A DNA stretch of 64,000 bases from JACKOB01 sp024234575 (GTDB lineage Bacteria; Pseudomonadota; Gammaproteobacteria; Pseudomonadales; Oleiphilaceae), in NCBI GenBank assembly GCA_051208035.1, contig JBPJFZ010000005.1, positions 1 through 64,000 of the forward strand. The letters are read 5' to 3'. The translations under genes and the position numbers were made by a program. Positions 8,340 through 17,712 of the stretch are shown in pieces. Numbering within the stretch: position 1 is the stretch's first letter; every line of letters starts with the position of its first letter. The notes under the pieces were generated by a model that had not been told where the DNA came from, searched no databases, and saw only the letters and a program-made list of their open reading frames with translations.

Positions 8340-8663
8340 ATGACATTTGTGGTAACTGATAACTGTATTAAGTGTAAATACACCGATTGCGTTGAGGTTT
8401 GCCCGGTCGACTGTTTTTATGAAGGCCCTAACTTCCTTGTAATCGATCCGGATGAGTGCATAGATTGTGCCCTTTGCGAACCAGAGTGTCCGGCAAATGC
8501 GATATTCTCTGAAGATGAGCTACCCGCAAACCAGACCGCCTACATTGAACTTAACGCAGACCTTTGCCAGAAATGGCCCAACATCACTGAGAAGAAAGAT
8601 GCGTTGCCTGATGCCGAGCAATGGGACGGCGTGGAAGGTAAATTGCAGTATCTGGAAAAGTAG
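8340..8663 (+). CDS. fdxA: Seven-iron ferredoxin FdxA ([3Fe-4S][4Fe-4S])
   Basis: A 107-residue soluble electron carrier of the Azotobacter FdI type. Cysteines at 9, 12, 17, 21 and 25 and then 40, 43, 46 and 50 give the irregular first and canonical second cluster motifs (CIDCALCEPECP). This matches the pattern where one site holds 3Fe-4S and the other 4Fe-4S. The length and C-terminal tail match the family. GGGAG precedes the ATG at good spacing. It follows mutS by 259 bp, as it often does in pseudomonads and relatives. The redox partner is unknown. A hairpin terminator follows. Confidence 0.95.
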   Translation: MTFVVTDNCIKCKYTDCVEVCPVDCFYEGPNFLVIDPDECIDCALCEPECPANAIFSEDELPANQTAYIELNADLCQKWPNITEKKDALPDAEQWDGVEGKLQYLEK

Positions 8664-8679
8664 TCTTTATCAAATAAAT

Positions 8680-8706
8680 AAGGAGGTTTTTAACCCTCCT
8701 TTTTTA
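8680..8706 (+). terminator. Rho-independent terminator of fdxA
   Basis: AGGAGG (8681-8686) pairs with CCTCCT (8695-8700) and five T residues follow. It lies 17 bp after fdxA and faces the 3' end of rnhB on the other strand. Confidence 0.8.
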
Positions 8707-8739
8707 TTGCCTGTTTCATGTGTTCAAAAATCCCAAGAC

Positions 8740-9426
8740 TTAAAAACCAAATTCGCCTTGTAAACTAGCCGCTGGCAAACACTCCCCCTTTAAGCGAAGC
8801 GCCTCCAAAACAGGCCTGAATGATCGTCGATGGTGACAGGTCACACCCTCGGTCATTATCGCCTCAATATGATCTTTTGTTGGATAACCTTTGTTCTTTG
8901 CCAAATTAAACTGAGGATACTCTTCAGACAACACCAGCATCTCCTGATCCCTACAAACCTTCGCCAGTATTGACGCAGCACTGATACAAGACACCAGACC
9001 ATCACCCTTCACCACAGCCTGACAGGGAACTACAAGCGCCGGGCAACGGTTACCATCAACCACAACATACTCGGCGGCCACGGGCAATGATTCAACGGCT
9101 CGTTTCATCGCTAACATCGTTGCATGCAGGATATTCAGCTCATCAATTTCAGCAACTTCCGCCCTCCCAAATGAATAGGCCAGCGCCTTCTCTTTAATTT
9201 CTTCTGCCAAGGCTTCCCGGCGTTTCTCAGAAAGTTTCTTGGAGTCATTTAAACCTTCTATCGGGCGGGATGGATCAAGAATGACCGCGGCGGTTACCAC
9301 CGCTCCAATCAGTGGACCACGCCCAACCTCATCAACTCCCGCAAGAAAATTACCTACGTATGGTATAACCGGCGCACTCAATGGTACGTGCTTTTTAGAT
9401 GATGGGGCTTTTGATTTTGCAACCAT
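8740..9426 (-). CDS. rnhB: Ribonuclease HII
   Basis: Removes ribonucleotides embedded in DNA and RNA of RNA-DNA hybrids. It has 228 residues, with about 25 more at the N-terminus than the E. coli enzyme. The catalytic acids are visible: D32 and E33 in GVDEVGRGPL, D124 in VVVDGNRCP and D160 in AKVCRDQEM. The family's GPLAGAV reads GPLIGAV here. It is the last gene of the lpx block. The dnaE and accA genes that follow it in Pseudomonas are absent; fdxA faces it instead. Confidence 0.95.
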   Translation of the reverse strand: MVAKSKAPSSKKHVPLSAPVIPYVGNFLAGVDEVGRGPLIGAVVTAAVILDPSRPIEGLNDSKKLSEKRREALAEEIKEKALAYSFGRAEVAEIDELNILHATMLAMKRAVESLPVAAEYVVVDGNRCPALVVPCQAVVKGDGLVSCISAASILAKVCRDQEMLVLSEEYPQFNLAKNKGYPTKDHIEAIMTEGVTCHHRRSFRPVLEALRLKGECLPAASLQGEFGF

Positions 9427-9507
9427 TTCTACAAAACTCTCTTAGACATAAAGCATCCAGCACAAACATCGCAGCGTAAACAAGGAAACAGAAACGCAGC
9501 AGGTGTT

Positions 9508-10812
9508 CTATTTTTCGCGAATCTCGTTTTTTCGTGTTAGCAGCTCAGCAACCGCTGTGGCCGCTTGAGAGCTGGCATCCTGGCGAAGACTACTGTGCAA
9601 ATTAGCAAAAACCCCCTCTAACGCCCTCTGATCTTCGGCAGAGGAAAGGTGCTTTAACACCTCTTTCGCCAGATTCGCGGGTGATGCCTGGGCTTGTATC
9701 AACTCCGGCACCACCAACCGGTTCGCCAACAGGTTTGGTAACGCAATAAACGGTGCCTTCATTAACCGCGTCATAATTGCGTACGTAATGGCAGACATTC
9801 TATAGGCGACAACCATCGGCCTTTTAATCAGCATCGCCTCTAACGTTGCCGTACCCGAGGCAAGCAAAATAACATCCGATGCCGCCATGACTGTTCTCGA
9901 TTGCCCCTGTACCAGCTTTATAGAGAGCGCCAGATTGTGATTGCCCAGCACCTCCTCAATTTGCTGCTTCCTCGCATCATTCACATAGGGCAACACAAAC
10001 TGTACATCCGGCCGTGCCTTAGCAATGAGATCGGCCGCCTGGACAAAAACATCTCCCAGATAATGAATTTCTCCAGAACGACTTCCCGGCAACAGACCAA
10101 CAACCGTTTTGTGCAAGTCCAACCCCAATTCCTGCCTGCTTTTTTCTTTCGAGCTGTGCAGTGGAATTAAATCTGCCAGTGGATGCCCCACGAACCGTAC
10201 CGGAACTTTATGCTCATCGTAGAATTTTGCTTCAAAAGGAAACAGCGTAAGCATTAGATCGACAGCTCTGGCAATTTTAAAGATTCGCTTTTGCCGCCAG
10301 GCCCAAACTGATGGGCTAACATAGTGCGCAGTTTTTATGCCTTGCTTTCGCAGTGCTAACTCGAGCCCTAAAGTGAAATCGGGCGCATCAATACCTATGA
10401 ACACATCAGGACGATTCTGTAAAAAGTGCCTTTTTAGCCGTCGGCGAATACCGATCAGCTCAAAGATTCTGCCCAACACCTCTACTAATCCCATCACCGA
10501 TAGACGTTCCATTGGCACATGACTGTCAAACCCTTCTGCAATCATCAAAGGGCCGCCAATACCTTCAAACTGAGCATTGGGAAATTTTTTCCGCAACTCC
10601 CGGATCAGACCTGCACCGAGAATATCCCCAGATATCTCACCGGCAACCATACCAATACGGACAGGATCAAGATTTATAACGAGGTCGTCAGGGCTGGGAG
10701 CACCTTCAGCCAAACCTTCAGAATGAGCGAAGGTCGCCTTCGGGTATGCTTTGCTGGGTATATGATTGGTTGGCTGTGGGGCTAAGTCGAGTTTACTATC
10801 CTGCTCTTTCAT
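9508..10812 (-). CDS. lpxB: Lipid-A-disaccharide synthase
   Basis: A GT19 glycosyltransferase that joins UDP-2,3-diacylglucosamine and lipid X at the inner membrane in lipid A synthesis. The core begins VRIGMVAGEISGDILGAGLI, with the GEISGD loop of the family, and includes YVSPSVWAWRQ and VGLLPGSRSGEI. The open frame allows an ATG at 10840-10842, but I choose the second ATG (10810-10812, 434 aa) because GAAGG precedes it at ideal spacing. Even so, there are about 50 extra residues before the conserved domain, so a later start is possible. It is 139 bp from lpxA, whereas these genes usually touch. Confidence 0.93.
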   Translation of the reverse strand: MKEQDSKLDLAPQPTNHIPSKAYPKATFAHSEGLAEGAPSPDDLVINLDPVRIGMVAGEISGDILGAGLIRELRKKFPNAQFEGIGGPLMIAEGFDSHVPMERLSVMGLVEVLGRIFELIGIRRRLKRHFLQNRPDVFIGIDAPDFTLGLELALRKQGIKTAHYVSPSVWAWRQKRIFKIARAVDLMLTLFPFEAKFYDEHKVPVRFVGHPLADLIPLHSSKEKSRQELGLDLHKTVVGLLPGSRSGEIHYLGDVFVQAADLIAKARPDVQFVLPYVNDARKQQIEEVLGNHNLALSIKLVQGQSRTVMAASDVILLASGTATLEAMLIKRPMVVAYRMSAITYAIMTRLMKAPFIALPNLLANRLVVPELIQAQASPANLAKEVLKHLSSAEDQRALEGVFANLHSSLRQDASSQAATAVAELLTRKNEIREK

Positions 10813-10951
10813 GGTTACCTTCGGTCCTTTGCTGTAACCCATCGATCAAACGATATCCGTGATCTGAACTTACGGAAAACAATTGACTATCTGGCCACAT
10901 TATCGCATCGCCAAGGCTTTCACACCTAAGAAATGCGACTATATTTGGCTA

Positions 10952-11725
10952 CTACCTGACAATTCCGCGCTCAGAGCTTTTTAGTGACTCTATAAAAAAC
11001 GTTAATTCTGGTAACGGATTCTCAATTGCGTCCAACACGTCAAGTGCCTGCTTTAACGTCAGGCCCTGTCGATAAACCGTTTTATAAGCTTGACGAAGCA
11101 TTTGCATCGCTTCGCGAGAGAACCCTCTACGCTTCATACCTTCAACATTGAGACCGTGTGCAGAGGCAGACTGCCCACCTGCCATCACATAGGCCGGGAT
11201 ATCCTTTAACACAATACTGCCGCCTGCACTCATGCTGTGCTGTCCGATCTTGCAAAACTGATGCACCATCGTGCCACCACCAAGTATCGCCCAGTCACCT
11301 GCATGTACATGACCGGCCAATGTTGCATTATTAGCAAGTATAAGGTTGTTGCCCAATACACAATCATGCGCAACATGCACATAGGCCATAAACAAATTGT
11401 TGCTGCCGATCGACGTCAACCCATTATCCTGAACAGTGCCTCGATGAATCGTGCAGCTTTCACGGATAATATTATTATCACCAATTTCTAAACGTGTTGG
11501 CTCGCCCGCATATTTTTTATCCTGGCACTCTTCACCAATACTAGAGAACTGAAATATACGGTTATTTTTGCCCAATTTTGTTGGGCCTTTAATGACAACA
11601 TGGGATTCAATCCGACACCCTGCTCCAATTTCCACTTCTGGCCCGATATAACTCCACGGACCAATACTCACCCCTTCGGCAATCCTTGCGGATGGGTCTA
11701 CGATGGCTTGAGGATGTACGGTCAT
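10952..11725 (-). CDS. lpxA: UDP-N-acetylglucosamine O-acyltransferase
   Basis: Catalyses the first step of lipid A synthesis, moving a 3-hydroxyacyl chain from ACP to UDP-GlcNAc. It has 257 residues, the normal length. The N-terminal two thirds is a left-handed beta helix of hexapeptide repeats, with the catalytic His in YVHVAHDC near residue 125. The C-terminal helical part ends in LKSSERGIVR. Its ATG overlaps the fabZ stop by one base (TGATG), so the two are translationally coupled. Confidence 0.97.
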   Translation of the reverse strand: MTVHPQAIVDPSARIAEGVSIGPWSYIGPEVEIGAGCRIESHVVIKGPTKLGKNNRIFQFSSIGEECQDKKYAGEPTRLEIGDNNIIRESCTIHRGTVQDNGLTSIGSNNLFMAYVHVAHDCVLGNNLILANNATLAGHVHAGDWAILGGGTMVHQFCKIGQHSMSAGGSIVLKDIPAYVMAGGQSASAHGLNVEGMKRRGFSREAMQMLRQAYKTVYRQGLTLKQALDVLDAIENPLPELTFFIESLKSSERGIVR

Positions 11726-12165
11726 CAGGCTCCTCTCTCAGCAGTCATAATTTCAGCTACACAGGCAATTTCCCCATTTACGGAGGCTCTGCAATCAAAT
11801 TTCCAAATACCATGCTTATCGGCGATGAGATCAGACTCAAGAATCAACTGGTCACCGGGCACCACTGGCCGTTTAAATCGAACGCGATTAGAGCCAGCAA
11901 AGTAATGTATGACCCCATCCGTCGGTTTCGTGTCATGGGATACAAAACCCAATATTCCGGAAATCTGCGCCATTGCTTCAAGAATCAGCACACCAGGCAT
12001 AATAGGTTTGCCAGGAAAGTGGCCCTGAAAATACAGCTCATTTATCGATACGTTTTTTAAACCAGCAATCGATTTGCCTTTCTCAATTGCCGTCACCCTA
12101 TCCACTAAAAGAAAAGGGTAACGATGTGGCAGGTGTTCCAAAATTTTTTCAATATCCATTTCCAT
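11725..12165 (-). CDS. fabZ: 3-hydroxyacyl-ACP dehydratase FabZ
   Basis: Dehydrates 3-hydroxyacyl-ACP in fatty acid elongation and competes with LpxA/LpxD for the same substrate, which explains its place between them. It has 146 residues in a hot-dog fold. The catalytic His49 is in QGHFPGKPIMPG and Glu63 in ILEAMAQ. The N-terminal LPHRYPFLLVDRV segment is diagnostic. Confidence 0.97.
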   Translation of the reverse strand: MEMDIEKILEHLPHRYPFLLVDRVTAIEKGKSIAGLKNVSINELYFQGHFPGKPIMPGVLILEAMAQISGILGFVSHDTKPTDGVIHYFAGSNRVRFKRPVVPGDQLILESDLIADKHGIWKFDCRASVNGEIACVAEIMTAERGA

Positions 12166-12230
12166 CAGGAAATTAACCTCAAAAAGGTGTCAGAGGCGGT
12201 GATCAACGATCTATCATGCCCTGAAACTTA

Positions 12231-13295
12231 TTATAGACCGAGTTTCTTCTCTATGTTCTTCAATCGCTTAAACAGGTCATCCAGGTTTCTCAACCTCACT
12301 GCCGTTTTACGCCATTTGGCATTAGGTTCAACGCCTGTGCCAGATGAATATAACCCTGGTTGAGTGATGCTTTTCGTTACCATGGTCATACCCGTCATCG
12401 CTACTTTGTCAGCTATTTCGATATGGCCGGCGACGCCAGTGCCACCACCGATGATACAGTGCTTGCCAACGACAGTGCTGCCTGCAATACCGACACACCC
12501 AGCAACAGCAGTATGATCGCCAATGTGGACGTTGTGTGCAATTTGGACGAGATTATCAATCTTTACGCCATTCCCAATGACGGTGTCTTCCAGCGCGCCA
12601 CAATCGATAGACGTGTTCGAACCAATCTCGACATCATCCCCTATGGTTACTCCTCCTAACTGCGCAATTTTAACCCAATTGCCATCATGTTGAGCATTGC
12701 CAAATCCGTCAGAGCCAATAACAGCGCCGCTATGCACAATGGTACGCAGGCCAATTTTTACCCCCGAATAAAGGGTAACGTTAGCCCATAGTCTGGCGCC
12801 ATCCGCAATTTTGCAGTTTCTGCCAACGACAGTATTAGCACCGACATAGACAGATTCGCCGAGCGTCACGCCATCTTCTATCACCGCGTTGGCACCGACA
12901 AAACAACTTGCAGGCACGACAGCCGAATCAGCAATTACGGAGCGGGTATGCACTCCCGGCACAAAATCATAAGCGGTATCAAAAAGAGCACTAAGTTTTG
13001 CATATCCAAGATATGGGTTATCCATCACCAATAAATTTAAATGCTGACTTGTTTCCGTAGCCATGCGTTGTTCTTGAAGGAATTCGTTCGCACCTTCCTC
13101 GTTGAGAAGCACCGCCGAAGCATTTGTCGTTGACAAATATTTCTTGTAGACGGGATTAGATAAAAAGCTAAGCCGGCCACTTGTAGCGGTTTGTAGAGTC
13201 GCTAACCCTTCTATCTGTGTGTCAGGCGAGCCGATTAGTTTTGCACTCAATTGAGCCGCTATTTCGCCAAGGGAGATTACTTTTTTTAAAAGCAT
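12231..13295 (-). CDS. lpxD: UDP-3-O-acylglucosamine N-acyltransferase
   Basis: The third lipid A step, N-acylating UDP-3-O-acyl-glucosamine. It has 354 residues: an N-terminal uridine-binding domain (about 1-105), a hexapeptide beta helix (about 110-320) with the catalytic His in QIAHNVHIGD, and a C-terminal helix (NLDDLFKRLKNIEKKLGL). A hairpin terminator lies between skp and this gene, so it may depend on read-through or an internal promoter. Confidence 0.96.
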   Translation of the reverse strand: MLLKKVISLGEIAAQLSAKLIGSPDTQIEGLATLQTATSGRLSFLSNPVYKKYLSTTNASAVLLNEEGANEFLQEQRMATETSQHLNLLVMDNPYLGYAKLSALFDTAYDFVPGVHTRSVIADSAVVPASCFVGANAVIEDGVTLGESVYVGANTVVGRNCKIADGARLWANVTLYSGVKIGLRTIVHSGAVIGSDGFGNAQHDGNWVKIAQLGGVTIGDDVEIGSNTSIDCGALEDTVIGNGVKIDNLVQIAHNVHIGDHTAVAGCVGIAGSTVVGKHCIIGGGTGVAGHIEIADKVAMTGMTMVTKSITQPGLYSSGTGVEPNAKWRKTAVRLRNLDDLFKRLKNIEKKLGL

Positions 13296-13314
13296 TTCCG
13301 CTCCTCCTCACTAA

Positions 13315-13344
13315 ATAAAAAAAACAGACACCACGGCGTCTGTT
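13315..13344 (-). terminator. Intrinsic terminator or attenuator between skp and lpxD
   Basis: On the minus strand AACAGAC pairs with GTCTGTT around an eight-base loop (arms 13338-13344 and 13323-13329), followed by a run of T (13316-13322). It sits inside the bamA-skp-lpxD-fabZ-lpxA series. Confidence 0.8.
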
Positions 13345-13371
13345 AGTCGGTCACAAAATATACTGACGGTT

Positions 13372-13869
13372 TTATTTGTTCAGCACATCCACAACTTTTT
13401 GGGTCAGATCCAAGGCGCCATCAACCCAAAGCGTAGCTTCTTTTGGCAGCAGCACGCTCACCTTGTTATCCTTCGCTACCTTTATCAGGGCTTCATCGAG
13501 CTTAGGCTTGGAATCGCGTAAAAACTCCTGTTTGCGGTTGTTTACGTTCGTTTCAAACTTATTTTTTAAATAACCGAACTCTTTCGCTTTATCTTCTAGT
13601 TCTGTAACGATGCGTGATCGCTCTGATTCACTCATCATCGCACCATCTTTTTTAATTCGATCCTGAAGCTTTTGTGCTTGCTCACCAATGGCTTTTATTT
13701 TCATTTCATCATCGGCAAATTCTGTCTTCAACTTCTCACTAAACTCCCGTGCACCGTTGGATGAAAATAACGCGGTTCTAACGTCAACAATCGCGATTTT
13801 ATCTGCAGCGACTGCTGCTCCCCCAAATACCATTAATGTACTAAGTAAAATTACCTGTAAAAAACGCAT
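13372..13869 (-). CDS. skp: Periplasmic chaperone Skp/OmpH
   Basis: Holds unfolded outer-membrane proteins in the periplasm and hands them to BamA. It has 165 residues with a Sec signal peptide cut after AVA-21 (MRFLQVILLSTLMVFGGAAV start). The mature part starts DKIAIVDVRTALF, has a long charged coiled coil (about 50-115) and ends in the beta segment WVDGALDLTQKVVDVLNK. AGGAGG precedes the ATG. It lies directly after bamA, as in most Gram-negative genomes. Confidence 0.94.
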   Translation of the reverse strand: MRFLQVILLSTLMVFGGAAVAADKIAIVDVRTALFSSNGAREFSEKLKTEFADDEMKIKAIGEQAQKLQDRIKKDGAMMSESERSRIVTELEDKAKEFGYLKNKFETNVNNRKQEFLRDSKPKLDEALIKVAKDNKVSVLLPKEATLWVDGALDLTQKVVDVLNK

Positions 13870-13921
13870 GGCAGAAGTGCCTCCTAGTTTTATGAGTTTT
13901 CTTTTTCTTTCGGATTAAAAT

Positions 13922-16231
13922 CTAAAATGGTTGTCCTAAAGAAAACTGGAATACTTGCGTATCGTCGCCTTCTTTCTTATTAAGTGGTTCAGCCAGACTA
14001 AATGCCAAAGGACCAATCGCTGTTATCCAATTGAAACCTATACCAACTGAATACCGCAATTCTTTAAAGCTTGGATCATAGCCTCTATACGTATCAAACA
14101 CATTACCCACATCTAAAAACAAACTCGTTCGCATAGACGATGAGTCTTTAACGAATGGGGTGGGGAAAATTAACTCGGCACTCCCCTCCACGAGAAAGTT
14201 ACCACCAAATGGCTCAGGATCTGAAAAGTCATTGGGGTGTGGCGTTGATCTCGGCCCCAAAGAGTTTGACTCCCAACCTCGGACGGAACCATATCCGCCT
14301 GCATAGTAGTTTTCAAAAAATGGCAGTGATTGGTTGTCTTTATAGCCGTCACCAAACCCCAAGTCTGTTCTGAAATACATTACCCAATTTTGCGACCGAT
14401 CAATAGGTATAAAGTACTTATTACGATAATTAATCTTATAAAACTGCAGATCACTCAAGCTTGGCAGCATAACTTCCAATGACAATGACTGAGACATACC
14501 ATTGGTTGGGAAAATCCCGCGATTAAGGGTGTTTCTGGTCCAGCTTCCTGTAACAGAAAAGAGGTCGTAGTCATCCCCGTATTCATCAACAAACGCACTA
14601 ATTTCCTGAGCGGGTTCCAGACCTGTAGAAACTTTCGAGTTGTTCGCGCCAATACCAAAATTAAGGCGAGAATAACTATTAATTGGATAACCAAAGTTCA
14701 TTGCACCGGCGATCGCATCAAGTGTGTAATCAGAAATATCCTGCTGCGCGTAATCGGTTTCTCTTGCCGTCAAACTAAATCCACGGCTTACACCATCAAC
14801 AGTATAGTACGGATTCAGATAGGAAAAGTTGGCACTCTTCACGGATTTACTGGCGTTCAATCCAAATGAAACACGCCGACCGGTACCAACAAAATTATTT
14901 TCTGAGACATTACCACCAATGACCAAACCACCACCCTGTGAATAACCCAGACTGGCAGATAAACTTCCTGAAGGCTGTTCCTCTACCAGGTAATTGGCAT
15001 CGATTTGATCTGTAGTACCTGGCACGGACGGTGTTTCAACGGTAACGGTCTTGAAAAAGCCAAGTCTCTCCAATCTCGACTTGGACGCCTCGATGAGATC
15101 CGTCGATGCAACAGCACCTTCAATCTGCACCATCTCCTGACGCAAGACTTCATCACTCGTCGTTACATTACCCCTAAAATTAACCCGCCTGACATAGGCC
15201 CGTCTTCCTGGGTCAACCAAGAAAGTAATAGAGGTTGTAAAATCCTCGTGGGCTTCAGGTATGCCTGTAACATTAGAAAACGTGTAACCTTCTCTACCTA
15301 AGCGCTTAGAGATGATGTCTGAGGTGGTTGTTAACTTTATCCGCGAGAAGGTATCACCTTCGGTAAGGAGAATCAGTTTTCGTATTTCTGACTCGTCTAC
15401 AATTAAATCGCCTTTCAGGATAATATCCTTAACGGTGTATAAAGGCCCTTCAACAATGTTGATGGTGATAAATACAGACTCTTTTTCAGGTGAAATAGAA
15501 ACCTGGGTAGACTCAATGCTGAACTTCAGATACCCGCGATCCAGATAAAAAGAACGAATTCTTTCCAGATCCCCGCTTAGCTTCTCCTTCGCGTACTTAT
15601 CGTCATTAAAAATGAAAGAGAAGAGACCTGGGGTTTTTAACTCCATTAACTCGAGTAGCTCTTCATCGGTAAATACCTGATTACCGACGACATTGATGTG
15701 TAGTATGGAAGCAATATCACCTTCATTAATCTTAATTTTTATCGCCACCCGGTTTCTTTCCAGCTGCTCTACAGCCGCCTCGATAGAGGCATTGTAACGA
15801 CCTTGAGCGACATAAGACCGGAGAATTTCAAGCTCCAATCGTTCAAGCGTCACACGCTTAAAAACCTGACCTTCGGAAAGACCGGCAGCATCAAGACCAT
15901 TCATCAGATCTTCAGTCTGGATGGCTTTATTACCCTCAATTTCAATTTTACTGATCGCGGGGCGTTCTTTAACGGTAACAATGAGTACAGTATCGTCCCG
16001 ACCAGTTTCAATATCCGTAAACAACCCTGTGTCAAAAAGGGTGCGCATGGCCTTTCCCAATCGCTCTGTATCAATCTCATCACCAGCATTTATGGGAAAT
16101 GCACTAAAAACGGTACCCGCAGACACCCGTTGTAAGCCTTGCACCCTAATATCCGACACTTTGAATTCATCTGCGACTGCCAAGCAGGCAAAAAAGAACA
16201 TCAGAAAAGGAAAAATAAAACGAAAAACCAT
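13922..16231 (-). CDS. bamA: Outer membrane assembly factor BamA
   Basis: Inserts beta-barrel proteins into the outer membrane. It has 769 residues. The signal peptide ends near A20 (LAVA-D). Five POTRA domains span about 21-420 and a 16-strand barrel follows. The conserved loop-6 motif reads SVRGWESNSLGP, where many homologues have VRGF/Y. The last residues, FQFSLGQPF, end in the aromatic beta signal. GAAGG lies before the ATG. It sits between rseP and skp, the canonical order. Confidence 0.97.
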   Translation of the reverse strand: MVFRFIFPFLMFFFACLAVADEFKVSDIRVQGLQRVSAGTVFSAFPINAGDEIDTERLGKAMRTLFDTGLFTDIETGRDDTVLIVTVKERPAISKIEIEGNKAIQTEDLMNGLDAAGLSEGQVFKRVTLERLELEILRSYVAQGRYNASIEAAVEQLERNRVAIKIKINEGDIASILHINVVGNQVFTDEELLELMELKTPGLFSFIFNDDKYAKEKLSGDLERIRSFYLDRGYLKFSIESTQVSISPEKESVFITINIVEGPLYTVKDIILKGDLIVDESEIRKLILLTEGDTFSRIKLTTTSDIISKRLGREGYTFSNVTGIPEAHEDFTTSITFLVDPGRRAYVRRVNFRGNVTTSDEVLRQEMVQIEGAVASTDLIEASKSRLERLGFFKTVTVETPSVPGTTDQIDANYLVEEQPSGSLSASLGYSQGGGLVIGGNVSENNFVGTGRRVSFGLNASKSVKSANFSYLNPYYTVDGVSRGFSLTARETDYAQQDISDYTLDAIAGAMNFGYPINSYSRLNFGIGANNSKVSTGLEPAQEISAFVDEYGDDYDLFSVTGSWTRNTLNRGIFPTNGMSQSLSLEVMLPSLSDLQFYKINYRNKYFIPIDRSQNWVMYFRTDLGFGDGYKDNQSLPFFENYYAGGYGSVRGWESNSLGPRSTPHPNDFSDPEPFGGNFLVEGSAELIFPTPFVKDSSSMRTSLFLDVGNVFDTYRGYDPSFKELRYSVGIGFNWITAIGPLAFSLAEPLNKKEGDDTQVFQFSLGQPF

Positions 16232-16282
16232 AATACCTTCAGTAGTTACTTTCTCAGGACAATGCCGAGGACACCTAGCCTT

Positions 16283-17641
16283 TTAAAAAATGCGGGCGAG
16301 ATCGTTATAAAAGGCTATTACCATCATAAATATAATGAGAGCAACGCCCACTTTAAGTCCGGCGAGCTGCATTTTTTCAGACAATGGCTTGCCCCGCAAA
16401 ACTTCGGCGAAATAATACACCAAATGCCCACCATCTAATACTGGAATGGGTAAGAGATTTAACACCCCCAAACTGACGCTAAGATAAGCAAGAAAATGGA
16501 GAAAGCTTTCTAAGCCCGAGCTGACAGACTCTTCTGCAATTTGCGCAATCGTAATGGGACCACTGAGTGTTTTCAGCGAAATATCACCCAGCAGAATTTT
16601 CTTTACAGCACCAAGTGTGAGTTTGATATCACTATAGGTTCGACGAAAGCCCTCATTAATAGCATCCAGCGGACCTTTCTGCAGCAAACGAATATATTCG
16701 TCAGGCCATTTTACCGGCTTCACTGCGGCTCCCATCAACCCGTACGTACTACCATCTTTCGCCTGGTGCAACACTGGCGTGATACTGAGCGTAAGGGGTG
16801 AGCCATCTCTGTCAATAGTCATCTGCAACGTCTTTTCAGCCGACGCTCGAACGACAGCAACCAATTCTTGCCACTGGGAAATCGGCTCGCCATCAATGGC
16901 AACTATCAGGTCACCCACAAGTAAACCAGCTCTTTCGGCAGCACCATCTGGTGACACTAACCCGAGTACAGGTTCGATTTCTGGTCGGTAAGGGGTAATA
17001 CCCAAACTTTCGATTAATTCTGGTTTGGCATCGCCACGCAACCAATTATCAACAGAAAGCACCAATGTTCGGGGCTCCGACTCGTCGGCACGCAGCACTT
17101 GCACAGGAATATCAACGGAATCACCCAGGTGCGCGGCAAGCCCCATAATCACGGTTTGCCAGGAGGGTGTTGCAGCCTTATCAACAGAGACAATCTCATC
17201 ACCAGCTTGCAAACCAGCTTGCTCAGCCACAGAGCCAACCTTAACTTCGCCGACAATCGGCGCAACAGTATTTACTCCTATTACCGCCACAGCCCAATAG
17301 GCACAAACGGCGAAAACAAAATTAGCAATCGGTCCTGCAGCCACAATAGCGATGCGAGCCCAAACACCCTTACGGTTAAAAGCAAGATGCAACTCCGCGG
17401 GTGCAACCGGCCCCTCTCTTTCATCAAGCATCTTGACATAGCCACCCAGAGGAATCGCCGCCAAGGCGAACTCTGTCCCATGACGGTCATACCAGGACAC
17501 AATCGGTTTCCCAAAGCCAACGGAAAAACGCAGCACTTTTACACCGCACTTTCGAGCAACCCAAAAATGACCGTACTCATGAAATGTAACCAGAACGCCG
17601 AGGGTGACAACCAGTGCAACGACTTGATGAATAAAATCCAT
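16283..17641 (-). CDS. rseP: Site-2 intramembrane metalloprotease RseP
   Basis: Cuts the anti-sigma factor RseA (sigma-E response) and remnant signal peptides within the inner membrane. It has 452 residues. The zinc site is H21-E22-x-x-H25 in TFHEYGHF, with the third ligand in LNLLPIPVLDGGH in the C-terminal part. Two periplasmic PDZ domains occupy about 110-310. It lies between dxr and bamA. Confidence 0.96.
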   Translation of the reverse strand: MDFIHQVVALVVTLGVLVTFHEYGHFWVARKCGVKVLRFSVGFGKPIVSWYDRHGTEFALAAIPLGGYVKMLDEREGPVAPAELHLAFNRKGVWARIAIVAAGPIANFVFAVCAYWAVAVIGVNTVAPIVGEVKVGSVAEQAGLQAGDEIVSVDKAATPSWQTVIMGLAAHLGDSVDIPVQVLRADESEPRTLVLSVDNWLRGDAKPELIESLGITPYRPEIEPVLGLVSPDGAAERAGLLVGDLIVAIDGEPISQWQELVAVVRASAEKTLQMTIDRDGSPLTLSITPVLHQAKDGSTYGLMGAAVKPVKWPDEYIRLLQKGPLDAINEGFRRTYSDIKLTLGAVKKILLGDISLKTLSGPITIAQIAEESVSSGLESFLHFLAYLSVSLGVLNLLPIPVLDGGHLVYYFAEVLRGKPLSEKMQLAGLKVGVALIIFMMVIAFYNDLARIF

Positions 17642-17712
17642 TGATATTTATCTGTATAGAATTTACTTGAACGAATTTTGCCAGCGGGTAGCCACGAAAT
17701 GAGCTTCGAAAA

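Noticed and set aside
17099..17644. 181-codon plus-strand open frame
   Set aside because: Lies wholly opposite rseP, whose HExxH, PDZ and C-terminal motifs are clear; the translation is Asn/Arg/His-rich shadow sequence.
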